In this document: piece after piece, positions 51,792 to 60,603 of the stretch | Layout: the number at the start of each line of letters is the position of its first letter | Position numbering within the stretch: position 1 is the first letter of the stretch | Assembly: GCF_900105615.1 (NCBI RefSeq) | Contig: NZ_LT630003.1 | Span: forward strand, 1,364,001 to 1,428,000 | Source of the DNA: Lacrimispora sphenoides JCM 1415 | GTDB lineage: Bacteria; Bacillota; Clostridia; Lachnospirales; Lachnospiraceae | Reading direction: 5' to 3' | Length of the DNA stretch: 64,000 nt | Notes under the pieces: model-generated | Told to the model about the DNA's origin: nothing | The model's database searches: none | Seen by the model: the letters and a program-made list of their open reading frames with translations, nothing else | Made by a program: the position numbers and the translations under genes

Positions 51792-52955
51792 ATGGCACTT
51801 GAGAGAATCAATGCAGTAGGGACCAGCTTTTTTGGCCGCGGTTCCATTGGGCTGCTGCCGGATGAGCTTAAGAAACGGGGGTTTAAACGGGCACTTATCG
51901 TCACGGACCCCTTCCTGTATAAAAACGGTACCGGAGACAAAGTGGGAGCCTGCCTTTTAAAAGCCGGTGTGGAATACGCCATTTATTACCTGGTTGAGCC
52001 CAATCCCACCACCATGGTTGTGGGTGACTGCCTGGAGGCTGCTAAGGCCCTGGAAGTGGATCTTTTGGTGGCTGTTGGCGGAGGCTCTGCCATAGATACG
52101 GCAAAGGCAGTCAGCATTGTGATGGCAAACGGCGGTAAGGTGGAGGATTATGAAGGGGTAGAACGCTCTCTTAATCCGGGAATGCCCATTGTGGCGGTGA
52201 ATACTACTGCAGGAACCGGTTCTGAGGTTACGTCGTTCTATATCGTGACCGATCCGGTGAGGCATTCCAAAATGTGTATGGTAGACCCGAACTGTATGGT
52301 CACCATTGCCGTTAATGATGTGGATTTCATGATGAGCATGCCAAAAGCCCTCACGGCCTCAACAGGAATGGATGCCATGACCCATGCCATTGAAGCGGCT
52401 GTGGCAAAACGGGCTACTCCATATACGGATAAGGATGCCCTTTGGGCAATGGGTGTGATTGGTACATACCTTCCGGAAGCGGTGGCTGACGGAAGTAATG
52501 AGAAAGCCAGGGAGATGATGGCTTATGCGGAATACAGTGCGGGCATGGCATTTTCCAATGCAGGTCTTGGCATGGTGCATGCCATGGCCCATTCTCTTGG
52601 AGGCCTCATGAACCTGCCTCACGGCATCTGCAATGCGGTTTTGCTGCCTTTTGTCATGGAATTTAACGGAAGCAGGCCGGAAGCCGCAGAGCGGTATAAG
52701 AAGGTGGCAGAGGGACTTAAGCTTCCCGGGGCATCTGCCATGACAGGGGAACAGGCCGTGAAAGAAACGGTGGCCTGTATCAGGCGGCTGTCCAGGGAGG
52801 TTGGGATTACACAAAGTCTTAAAGAGCTTAAGGTAAATCCTGAGGATTTCAAAGCTCTGGCTGAAATTGCACTTAAGGATACCTGTATGGAGGACAATCC
52901 CTTTAAACCAACACTTGGGCAGGTTATAGAAGTGTATCGGAACGCATATGGTTGA
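51792..52955 (+). CDS. Iron-containing alcohol dehydrogenase (FucO/DhaT type)
   Basis: A 387-residue group III alcohol dehydrogenase. The NAD-binding GGGSAIDTAKAV and NTTAGTGSEVTSF are present. Metal ligands are the Asp in STGMDAMTHAIE and the histidines of GMVHAMAHSLGG and LPHGICNA. It would reduce part of the aldehyde to an alcohol to regenerate NAD for the acylating dehydrogenase, as in other metabolosomes. GGAGG precedes ATG. Substrate (acetaldehyde, lactaldehyde or a thioaldehyde) not fixed by sequence. Confidence 0.93.
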   Translation: MALERINAVGTSFFGRGSIGLLPDELKKRGFKRALIVTDPFLYKNGTGDKVGACLLKAGVEYAIYYLVEPNPTTMVVGDCLEAAKALEVDLLVAVGGGSAIDTAKAVSIVMANGGKVEDYEGVERSLNPGMPIVAVNTTAGTGSEVTSFYIVTDPVRHSKMCMVDPNCMVTIAVNDVDFMMSMPKALTASTGMDAMTHAIEAAVAKRATPYTDKDALWAMGVIGTYLPEAVADGSNEKAREMMAYAEYSAGMAFSNAGLGMVHAMAHSLGGLMNLPHGICNAVLLPFVMEFNGSRPEAAERYKKVAEGLKLPGASAMTGEQAVKETVACIRRLSREVGITQSLKELKVNPEDFKALAEIALKDTCMEDNPFKPTLGQVIEVYRNAYG

Positions 52956-52988
52956 ACTGCAATAAATTGTGGGAAGGAGAAGGAATAA

Positions 52989-54002
52989 ATGAAAAAACTG
53001 ATTAATGTACCGGAAAACTATGTAAATGAGATGCTGGAGGGAATCTACCTTGCGCATCCGGACTATGTTACTTATACGGAAGGCGACTTGCGCTGCCTGG
53101 TTACCTCCAATAAAGTGGAGGGAAAAGTAGGGATTGCAACCGGAGGGGGTTCGGGGCATCTTCCTCTGTTTCTGGGTTATGTAGGAAAAGGGATGTTGGA
53201 CGGCTGTTCGGTGGGAGATGTTTTTCAGTCTCCAAGTGCAGAGCAGATGCTAAACGTAACGAAACGCATTGATTCCGGGGCCGGTGTTCTCTATATTTAC
53301 GGCAATTATAACGGGGATATCTTTAATTTTGACATGGCCGCAGAGATGGCAGATATGGAAGAGGATATCCATGTGGAAAGTGTTGTTGCAGGAGAAGATG
53401 TGGCATCTCCCAAGGCAGCTCCAGGAGAGAAGAATACCAGAAGAGGAGTAGCCGGTATCTTTTTTGTATATAAGTGCGCCGGAGCAGCTGCTGCGGCCGG
53501 TAAGGATTTACAGGAGGTAAAACGGATCGCGGAGAAAGCGGCGGCCAATGTAAGGACCATGGGAGTGGCACTTACCCCCTGTACAGTACCGAGAGTCGGT
53601 CATCCGGGATTTAAGATCGGAGAGGATGAGATGGAAATCGGCATGGGAATCCATGGAGAGTCCGGAATCCGCCGTGGGAAACTGGAAACAGCAGATGAGA
53701 TCACATTGGAAATGATGGAAAAAATCCTTGAAGATATTCCATACTGCGCCGGAGATGAGGTTGCGGTTCTGGTAAACGGACTGGGCGCTACTCCTCTTGA
53801 TGAGCAGTATATTGTGGCAAGAAAGGTCAATATGATTCTGGAAGAGAAGGGAATCAAGGTGCACCGTTATTATGTAGGTGAATATGTAACCTCCATTGAG
53901 ATGGCAGGCTTATCCATTTCCCTTCTGAAAATGGATGAGGAACTGAGGGGCTATCTGGATGCTCCGGCTGATACACCATTCTTTAAGCAGGGAATTGTCT
54001 AA
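52989..54002 (+). CDS. dhaK: Dihydroxyacetone-kinase-family sugar-binding subunit DhaK
   Basis: A 337-residue DhaK-type subunit. The substrate-binding His222 (GMGIHGESGI) that forms the covalent hemiaminal is present, as are GYVGKGMLDG and GAGVLYIYGNYNGD. The usual GGGSGHEP loop reads GGGSGHLP with Leu58 in place of Glu, so substrate preference may be altered. DhaL follows; no DhaM phosphocarrier is in the window, so the phosphate donor is open (ATP or a PTS protein made elsewhere). In a pathway that already yields DHAP the role is not obvious. Confidence 0.88.
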   Translation: MKKLINVPENYVNEMLEGIYLAHPDYVTYTEGDLRCLVTSNKVEGKVGIATGGGSGHLPLFLGYVGKGMLDGCSVGDVFQSPSAEQMLNVTKRIDSGAGVLYIYGNYNGDIFNFDMAAEMADMEEDIHVESVVAGEDVASPKAAPGEKNTRRGVAGIFFVYKCAGAAAAAGKDLQEVKRIAEKAAANVRTMGVALTPCTVPRVGHPGFKIGEDEMEIGMGIHGESGIRRGKLETADEITLEMMEKILEDIPYCAGDEVAVLVNGLGATPLDEQYIVARKVNMILEEKGIKVHRYYVGEYVTSIEMAGLSISLLKMDEELRGYLDAPADTPFFKQGIV

Positions 54003-54089
54003 AGATCCTATTGGAGTAGATGACATAAGCGCATACCGTTTGTCACGATTATTTATGCCGCCGGCATCAGCGGCAGAATGGAGGCTGAT

Positions 54090-54707
54090 ATGAACCAGCA
54101 GGAACTCATAGCCATGCTTGGCAGAATAAGTAAGATCATGGTGGAAAACCGAAACTACTTAATTGAACTGGACAGTGTTGTGGGAGACAGTGATCTGGGA
54201 CTTACGATGACGGATGGATTCCAGGCAGCTTACGACGCGGTTTCAGATGGATCGGAGCCGGATCTGGGCAAGCTATTGTACAAGGCAGGAAAGACCATGG
54301 GAAATAAAGTTCCTTCTACCATGGGGACATTGATGGCAGCAGGTCTGATGCGTGCCGGGAAGACACTAAAAGGAAAGACAGAATTGACCGGTGCAGATGC
54401 TGTTTCCTTGTTTGAAGCTTATGAAGCAGGTGTTGCCGATCTTGGTAAAGCGAAATTAGGGGATAAGACCTTTCTGGATGGTTTTCATCCCGGAGTGCAG
54501 GTACTTAAGGCTGAAGTGGAAGCCGGAGTGTCCCTTGAAGAAGCTTTTGGGAAAGCGGCAGCGGCTGCATGGAATGGTTTTGAACAAACAACGACCATGA
54601 TTGCCGTGCATGGAAGAGCGGCAACAAGAGGAGAAGCGTCCCGATCCTTAAAAGATCCCGGGGCTGCTGTGGCAGCTCTTATCATGAAGGCAGTTGCAGA
54701 CAGATAA
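54090..54707 (+). CDS. dhaL: Dihydroxyacetone-kinase-family nucleotide-binding subunit DhaL
   Basis: A 205-residue DhaL-type protein with the Mg/ADP-binding aspartates in ELDSVVGDSDLGLTMTDGF and the lid-like helices MGNKVPSTMGTLMAAGLMRAGK and DGFHPGVQVLKAEVEAG. ATG 54090 follows GGAGG; the earlier ATG at 54078 overlaps that site. It works with DhaK to phosphorylate a short-chain ketose. It is the last gene of the BMC operon, and a terminator follows eight bases later. Confidence 0.9.
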   Translation: MNQQELIAMLGRISKIMVENRNYLIELDSVVGDSDLGLTMTDGFQAAYDAVSDGSEPDLGKLLYKAGKTMGNKVPSTMGTLMAAGLMRAGKTLKGKTELTGADAVSLFEAYEAGVADLGKAKLGDKTFLDGFHPGVQVLKAEVEAGVSLEEAFGKAAAAAWNGFEQTTTMIAVHGRAATRGEASRSLKDPGAAVAALIMKAVADR

Positions 54708-54714
54708 AATGATG

Positions 54715-54752
54715 ACCGGAGCAGACAGAAATGTTTTGCTCCGGTTTCTGTT
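54715..54752 (+). terminator. Rho-independent terminator of the BMC operon
   Basis: ACCGGAGCA at 54715-54723 pairs perfectly with TGCTCCGGT at 54737-54745, followed by a T-rich tail. Confidence 0.85.
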
Positions 54753-54926
54753 TGCTGATTGTTTGCGGTGGGTGCAAAAGACAGAAGACATATAAAATTA
54801 AACCTTGTTATTTTACAGATGAGGGAAACAATCTGCTCCCATAAATATAAAACCACTGTTTTTTGTTAAAATTAGACGATTTTCATGTTGAAAAATTGGG
54901 GAAAATGCAGAAAAATCTAAAATTAG

Positions 54927-54955
54927 TTGCATCAATTTGCAAACGGTGTTATATT
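54927..54955 (+). promoter_or_regulatory. Promoter of the beta-glucoside operon, with possible cre-like site
   Basis: TTGCAT at 54927-54932, 17 bp, TATATT at 54950-54955. The spacer contains TTGCAAACGGTG (54937-54948), which partly matches the catabolite-responsive element consensus; catabolite control is only a suggestion. Confidence 0.65.
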
Positions 54956-54992
54956 GTATCCAGTTGAGTACAACTAAATAGCAAAACAGGAA

Positions 54993-55021
54993 GACGTGTT
55001 ACTGGTAATGCAGGCAAGATC
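54993..55021 (+). promoter_or_regulatory. Ribonucleic antiterminator (RAT) site of BglG/LicT type
   Basis: A 29-nt element with the conserved TGTTACTG and GCAGGCAA segments. Relative to known RATs the closing GG/CC pairs are GA/TC here, keeping base pairing. Its 3' end overlaps the 5' arm of the terminator at 55017, so the two structures exclude each other. The operon encodes a BglG-type antiterminator at 58521. Confidence 0.9.
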
Positions 55022-55094
55022 GGATTGAGCAAAGAGTTATAAGGCTTATTATTTTTAGTCTTATGATTTATATCGCTTGGTCGGGTCTTTTTTT
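55017..55094 (+). terminator. Regulated leader terminator controlled by the RAT
   Basis: Fourteen-base arms at 55017-55030 and 55075-55088 pair at 13 positions with several G-U pairs, followed by seven T. Without the bound antiterminator, transcription should stop here before the PTS gene. Confidence 0.85.
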
Positions 55095-55151
55095 ATTTTA
55101 TCATTCCGGCCGGATGATGAGACATGATAACACTTGAAAGGGGTTTGGAAA

Positions 55152-57044
55152 ATGAATTATAATCAAATAGCCAAAGACATTATAACAAATGTCGGCGGTT
55201 CCGATAACATAAGGGGACTCACCCATTGTTTTACCAGATTAAGGTTTGAGTTAAGAGATACAAAGAAGGCAAAGAAAGAAGTAATTGAACATCTGGAAGG
55301 TGTTATCTCCGTAGTGGAAAGCGGCGGGCAGTTCCAGGTCGTTCTGGGAACAAAAGTCACAAAGGTTTACGAAGCGATCCTTCCCATGATATCATTAGAA
55401 GAAAACACAGCCGACAGCGAAGAAAAGGGTTCTGTCTGGAACCGGATTCTGATTGCCATTTCCTCCATGTTTACTCCCATGGTTCCGGCGATTGCAGCCT
55501 CCGGACTTTTAAAAGGTCTTTTGACCATCGCAAGAATTACAGCCTCCAATCACGGGCTGGATATTACCGTCAACCAGACTTATATTCTCATTATGGCTGC
55601 CACAGACGCATTGTTTTATTTCATGCCAATCATACTTGCTTATACCAGTGCAAAGGTATTTAAGGCAAATGAATTTATTGCCATGGCACTTGGCGGTACC
55701 ATGTGCTATCCGGCGGTTGTTTCCCTGATGACTGGGAGTGAGGCTGTCAGCATGTTCGGCATTGCAATTACAAAGGCAAGCTATGCGTCATCCGTGATTC
55801 CCATTATCATCGGAGTATTTATTCTTGCATATATACAGAAGTTTTTAGAAAAGATAATTCCTGAAGTATTAAAAATCATACTGGTTCCAGGCATATCCCT
55901 GCTGGTTATGATCCCTGCGACCTTTATGGTGTTTGGCCCCATCGGCATCTACATCGGTAATGGCATTAACTTTATCTACACTGGGATGATGAATTTAAGC
56001 CCTGCTCTGTGCGGAGCTTTTGTGGGCGGCATGTGGTGTGTATTTGTTATTTTCGGAGCGCACAGAGCCCTGCTTCCCATTGGTATCAATGATGTGGCCC
56101 AGTTCGGCCACCAAAACCTGCTGGCTTTTGCCGGGGCAGCAAATTTCTCTCAGGGAGGTGCAGCTCTTGGAGTCATGTTAAAAACAAAGAGCAAGGACTT
56201 AAAAACAGTTGCAGCTTCTGCGGCCATATCCGCTTCTGTTTGCGGAATTACGGAGCCTGCTATTTACGGTTGTAACCTGCGGTTAAAAAAGCCTATGATC
56301 TATGCAATTATCTGTGGTGCCATTGGCGGTGCGATCATGGGTGTGGGTGGCGTATACGGTGATTCCTTTGCCAACAACGGGGTGCTTACCTTTGCGACTT
56401 ATGCGGCTTTCGGTATGAAGACCTTTATTTATTATCTGATCGGTGTTGCAGTATCCTTCTTTGGAGCAATGGGACTTACCTTCCTGTTCGGTTTTGATGA
56501 CATCAGCGGAAAGGGCGAACGAGCTTCCGGTTCAGATGAAGGAGCCGCCGAATCCCAGGATGTTTTGGGTATTACTTCTGGGGCAGACATATTGATCAGC
56601 TCACCGGTGGAAGGTACTGCAGTGCCCATGACATCGGTAAACGATGAGGTTTTTTCCTCTATGGCATTGGGGAACGGAGTTGCGATTGTCCCGGAAAAGG
56701 GTGAAGTTGTCGCTCCGGAAGACTGTACCGTGACCTTGGTTTATCCCACGCTTCATGCCCTGGGGCTTATGCTGGACAGTGGTGCTGAAATGATTATTCA
56801 CGTTGGAATCAATACGGTCCAATTGGAAGGAAAGCATTTTAAAAAACATGTGGAAGAAGGCACCCATGTCACGAAGGGAACCAGGCTTTTATCCTTTGAC
56901 TTAGATGCCTTAAAGAAGGAAGGATATGATACGGTTGTTCCGATCATCATCAGCAATACTGCTGCTTTTCATGAGGTAACAGGAATAACCGGATCAGGAG
57001 CTTCTCTTCAAAAGCCTGTGATCGCAATTAAAAATAATCAGTAA
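55152..57044 (+). CDS. PTS beta-glucoside transporter EIIBCA
   Basis: A 630-residue three-domain PTS permease. EIIB is first (Cys26 in LTHCFTRLRFELRD), then a membrane EIIC from about residue 100 to 460 (MVPAIAASGLLKGLL; GAHRALLPIGINDVAQFG; ITEPAIYGCNLRLKKP). EIIA is last, with the active His in GAEMIIHVGINTVQLEGKHF. It imports and phosphorylates an aryl- or alkyl-beta-glucoside or cellobiose-like sugar. I chose ATG 55152 (MNYNQIAKDI) with AAGGGG upstream. It is the first gene behind the RAT/terminator switch. Confidence 0.95.
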   Translation: MNYNQIAKDIITNVGGSDNIRGLTHCFTRLRFELRDTKKAKKEVIEHLEGVISVVESGGQFQVVLGTKVTKVYEAILPMISLEENTADSEEKGSVWNRILIAISSMFTPMVPAIAASGLLKGLLTIARITASNHGLDITVNQTYILIMAATDALFYFMPIILAYTSAKVFKANEFIAMALGGTMCYPAVVSLMTGSEAVSMFGIAITKASYASSVIPIIIGVFILAYIQKFLEKIIPEVLKIILVPGISLLVMIPATFMVFGPIGIYIGNGINFIYTGMMNLSPALCGAFVGGMWCVFVIFGAHRALLPIGINDVAQFGHQNLLAFAGAANFSQGGAALGVMLKTKSKDLKTVAASAAISASVCGITEPAIYGCNLRLKKPMIYAIICGAIGGAIMGVGGVYGDSFANNGVLTFATYAAFGMKTFIYYLIGVAVSFFGAMGLTFLFGFDDISGKGERASGSDEGAAESQDVLGITSGADILISSPVEGTAVPMTSVNDEVFSSMALGNGVAIVPEKGEVVAPEDCTVTLVYPTLHALGLMLDSGAEMIIHVGINTVQLEGKHFKKHVEEGTHVTKGTRLLSFDLDALKKEGYDTVVPIIISNTAAFHEVTGITGSGASLQKPVIAIKNNQ

Positions 57045-57057
57045 AGGAAATATAGAT

Positions 57058-58482
57058 ATGGAAATAACAAAAACAAATTTTCCAAAAAACTTTTTATGGG
57101 GAGCTTCCTCTTCGGCATTCCAGATAGAAGGCGGATGGGATGAAGGAGGAAAGGGCATTACAGTTGCTGATGTCAATTCCTTTAAGCGCTCGGATATCCA
57201 GGCTGACAGCAAGGTCGCCAGTGACTTCTACCATCATTGGGAGGAGGATATCCGGTTAATGAAGGAACTGGGAATGCAGATTTACCGGTTCTCCATTTCA
57301 TGGGCCAGAATCATACCGGATGGAGATGGAGAGATAAACCAGGCAGGAATTGATTTCTATCATAAGATCATCGATCGTCTGTTAGAACAGGGCATTCAGC
57401 CCTTTATTACCTTATACCACTTTGACCTTCCCTATGCCCTTGCCAGGAAATATAACGGCTGGGAATCCAGAGAATGTGTAAAGGCCTTTGAGCGTTATGC
57501 AAAAATATGTTTTAAAGCCTTTGGAGACAGAGTCACTTACTGGCAGGTACACAACGAGCAGAATCTTATGGTAAGAGTAAACGAACGGATGAACATCACA
57601 ACGGATGATGCATGGGAAGCCGACCGCCAGAGAGCCCAGATGGATTACCACATGTTCCTGGCTCATGCCCTGGCGGTGAAAGCCTGCCATTCCATCATAC
57701 CGGATGGAAAGATCGGTCCTGCAGTATCCTCCACCTGTACCTATCCGGAAAGCAACAAACCGGAAGATGTCTGGGCGGCCCGGATGAACGACTGGTTTAA
57801 GACGGATTACTGCCTGGATATGCATTACTATGGCCGTTATCCCGGATATTACATGCGCTATCTGGAAGAAAGGAATATCGTACCGGTTATGGAGCCGGAA
57901 GACGAGGAGATTTTAAAAGGCGGGGCGATGGATTTTATTGCCCTGAATTATTACCGGACCCTGTGTGTTCGGTATCTTCCGACTGATGAGGGGCATCTGG
58001 CAGGGGAGAGGGCATTCCCCATCAATGAAGTGGATTTTGACCAATATGGTTATTTTCATCATATTAAAAATGAGCATCTGGTTTCCAGTGAATATGGAGC
58101 CCAGATCGATCCGCTGGGCCTTCGGACCGTATTAAACAGTTATTATCAGAAATACCACCTTCCCCTCATTATAACGGAAAATGGCCTGGGTGCCGCCGAT
58201 ACCCTGACAGAGGACGGCAAAGTCCATGATGAGTACCGGATCAGCTATTTAAAGGCACACATTAAGGCGATAAGCCAGGCAATCGAAGACGGGGTTTCGG
58301 TCATGGGATATTCTCCCTGGTCGTTTATGGATCTTCTCAGTTCCCATGAGGGATTTCGCAAGCGGTATGGTTTTATCTATGTCAATCGGGATGACCATGA
58401 CTTAAAGGATATGAGCCGTGTGAAAAAGGACAGTTATTTCTGGTATAAGCGGGTGATTGAAACCAATGGAGACGAACTCTGA
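57058..58482 (+). CDS. Glycoside hydrolase family 1, 6-phospho-beta-glucosidase
   Basis: A 474-residue GH1 enzyme. The N-terminus NFLWGASSSAFQIEGGWDEGGKG is typical. The acid/base is Glu167 in the segment WQVHNEQN (usually NEP) and the nucleophile is Glu374 in IITENGLG. It should cleave the 6-phosphoglycoside delivered by the EIIBCA encoded 13 bp upstream, yielding glucose 6-phosphate. The NEQ variant of the usual NEP is noted, but the catalytic Glu is intact. Confidence 0.93.
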   Translation: MEITKTNFPKNFLWGASSSAFQIEGGWDEGGKGITVADVNSFKRSDIQADSKVASDFYHHWEEDIRLMKELGMQIYRFSISWARIIPDGDGEINQAGIDFYHKIIDRLLEQGIQPFITLYHFDLPYALARKYNGWESRECVKAFERYAKICFKAFGDRVTYWQVHNEQNLMVRVNERMNITTDDAWEADRQRAQMDYHMFLAHALAVKACHSIIPDGKIGPAVSSTCTYPESNKPEDVWAARMNDWFKTDYCLDMHYYGRYPGYYMRYLEERNIVPVMEPEDEEILKGGAMDFIALNYYRTLCVRYLPTDEGHLAGERAFPINEVDFDQYGYFHHIKNEHLVSSEYGAQIDPLGLRTVLNSYYQKYHLPLIITENGLGAADTLTEDGKVHDEYRISYLKAHIKAISQAIEDGVSVMGYSPWSFMDLLSSHEGFRKRYGFIYVNRDDHDLKDMSRVKKDSYFWYKRVIETNGDEL

Positions 58483-58520
58483 GTTTGCTTTCGTGAGAAT
58501 AACAGAAATGGGGTTGGGTT

Positions 58521-59378
58521 ATGAGGGTTGTAAAAGTAATGAATAATTCCCTGCTGCTGGCACTTGATGACAGCGGCAGGGAAGTGATCCTGATGGGAAA
58601 GGGAATTGGATTTAATAAGTCCATTGGGCATCATTTAAAAAGTGAAGACATTGAAAAGGTATTTGTCTTAAAGGACCGGTCAATATCAAAGAATATCATC
58701 CGGCTTGCCTCCGAAATAGACAGCACCTATTTTGAACTGGCCAAACAGGTCATTGATTATGCCATTGACACCTATGGAATGGTACTGATGGAGCATATTT
58801 ATCTGGGACTTACAGACCATTTGTCTTTTGCTGTAAAAAGGAACAATGAGGGGATTTTAATACAAAATTTCTACACACAGACCTTAAAACGTTTCAATCC
58901 AAAGGAATTTAAAGTTGGCTTATATGCCCTGCAGCTTGTGAGGGAGCGGCTGTCAGTAGAACTGCCTGAAGATGAGGCTGGAAATATTGCCTTTCATTTT
59001 ATTAATGCACAGACAAATAACTTAAACAGTATGGATAACCAGAAGATATTTGAGACAGTCAAGGGTATTTTGGATATTGTAAAATACAATTTTTCCATTC
59101 TCTACGATGAGGACGGAATCGGATATACCCGCTTTGTGACTCATCTGCGCCTCTTTGCACAAAGGCTTGTAAACGGCAGTCAGGATTTATACGATTATGA
59201 GGATTCCTTTTACACCCATGTCCTTGAGAGCTGTCCCAGTGAATACGAGTGTGTTAAGAAAATCGGTGTGTTTATCAGAGAAAAATTTGAATCAAAGCTG
59301 TCCAAACAGGAAGAGATGTACTTAGCTGTCCACATCCACAGAATTTTAGAGGAATATGCTCAAAGGGAAAAAACATGA
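58521..59378 (+). CDS. BglG/LicT-family transcription antiterminator
   Basis: A 285-residue antiterminator. The RNA-binding CAT domain occupies the first 55 residues (VVKVMNNSLLLALDDSGREVILMGKGIGF). PRD1 carries His in MEHIYLGLTDHLSFA and PRD2 carries His in FVTHLRLFAQRL and YLAVHIHRIL, the PTS phosphorylation sites. It should bind the RAT at 54993-55021 when its sugar is present. Its stop overlaps the next start (ATGA). Confidence 0.95.
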   Translation: MRVVKVMNNSLLLALDDSGREVILMGKGIGFNKSIGHHLKSEDIEKVFVLKDRSISKNIIRLASEIDSTYFELAKQVIDYAIDTYGMVLMEHIYLGLTDHLSFAVKRNNEGILIQNFYTQTLKRFNPKEFKVGLYALQLVRERLSVELPEDEAGNIAFHFINAQTNNLNSMDNQKIFETVKGILDIVKYNFSILYDEDGIGYTRFVTHLRLFAQRLVNGSQDLYDYEDSFYTHVLESCPSEYECVKKIGVFIREKFESKLSKQEEMYLAVHIHRILEEYAQREKT

Positions 59379-60571
59379 AAGAACAGACTTTAAATCAGCT
59401 TACATTTACGCGCAGACAGGAAATCCATTACCTTGCTATGGTATCGCTGTTCTGGTTTGCGCAATATGTATACATTCCATACCAGACGACTTTTTTAACT
59501 GCCAGTGGAGCCAGCAGCGCATTTACCGGAATGGTTGTGGGAGCTTATGGAATTTCCCAAATGGTGTTAAGGTTTCCCATAGGCCTTTGTGCGGATTCTG
59601 TTGGCAAACATAAATATTTTATAATGGCAGGAGCGATTGCCTCCGGTACTGCCTCAGTTTTCCGGGTATTATGGTGCAATGGCACAGGGTTTCTGGTTGC
59701 CAATTTCTTCTCCGGACTGGCTTCTGCCATGTGGATTTCTTATATGGTGTTCTACACCAATCATTTTTCTGCCGGAGATCAGCAGGCTGCCACCAGCCGG
59801 ATCGTACTGTTTAATAATTTTGGAATGCTTCTTGGCTTTCTGTGCAGTACAATCAGCTATCATCGCATCGGCATGGCAGGAATCTGCATGTTAAGCATGA
59901 GCGCGGGCCTGATGGCTTTTCTTCTTTCAGTTGGAATTAAAGAAACGGATGTGAAACCCGGCATACATAAGACCAGAGAACTGCTTTCTGTCTGTAGCAT
60001 CAGGCACTTGTGGCTGTTCTCTTTCATAGCTCTGATTCAGCAGGGGATCCAGCTGACAACTGCCATGTCGTTTACCAACCAGATATTAAAAGAATTGGGC
60101 GCATCGGATGGGATTGTAGGAATATCCTCTGTGATCTACATGATATCATCCGTAGGATTTGCAGCTTTCGCATCTTCCGGGACCTGCAGCCACAAAGGTC
60201 CAAGGTTCTGGATCCCGCTGGTATTTGCTGTTGTGGCGTTCTATTGTATCCTGGTTCCGGCCGCCGGAAGCATACCAGTGCTTTTGCTGCTGCAAATTTT
60301 ACCAGGGATGTCCACCGGCATCTTGTTCTCATTTGCAACCTCGGAAGCAATGCGGGGCATACCGGCCGGCAGCAAATCTACGGCCATGGGAATGTACCAG
60401 GCTGTATATGCGCTGGGAATGGCAACCTTCCCGATCTTTACCGGGTCGCTGACCGCCGGGGCAGGAATACAGACCGGGTATTTGCTGCTGGCCGGGATTG
60501 CTTGCCTGGGTGGAATTGGGGCAGTGGTGTATTATAAAAAAGTAGCTGCCAACCATGGGTTAGGCAGCTAA
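59375..60571 (+). CDS. Major facilitator superfamily transporter
   Basis: A 398-residue MFS protein with about twelve hydrophobic segments and the typical loop after helix 2 (RFPIGLCADSVGKHKYFI). It overlaps the antiterminator stop by four bases and ends in a terminator, so it belongs to the beta-glucoside operon. It may export a toxic aglycone or excess sugar; no substrate can be read from the sequence. Confidence 0.88.
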   Translation: MKEQTLNQLTFTRRQEIHYLAMVSLFWFAQYVYIPYQTTFLTASGASSAFTGMVVGAYGISQMVLRFPIGLCADSVGKHKYFIMAGAIASGTASVFRVLWCNGTGFLVANFFSGLASAMWISYMVFYTNHFSAGDQQAATSRIVLFNNFGMLLGFLCSTISYHRIGMAGICMLSMSAGLMAFLLSVGIKETDVKPGIHKTRELLSVCSIRHLWLFSFIALIQQGIQLTTAMSFTNQILKELGASDGIVGISSVIYMISSVGFAAFASSGTCSHKGPRFWIPLVFAVVAFYCILVPAAGSIPVLLLLQILPGMSTGILFSFATSEAMRGIPAGSKSTAMGMYQAVYALGMATFPIFTGSLTAGAGIQTGYLLLAGIACLGGIGAVVYYKKVAANHGLGS

Positions 60572-60582
60572 AGCTACTTTTC
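60536..60582. terminator. Terminator between the MFS and subtilisin-like genes
   Basis: AAAAGTAGC and GCTACTTTT form the outer stem and AGCTGCC/GGCAGCT an inner one, spanning the MFS stop; it can serve both convergent genes. Confidence 0.78.
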
Positions 60583-60603
60583 ACATTCTTAATTCCAGAT
60601 TCA

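Noticed and set aside
60010..60537. 175-codon plus-strand frame inside the MFS gene
   Set aside because: Different frame of a clearly real transporter gene, Arg/Cys-rich composition typical of a shadow frame.
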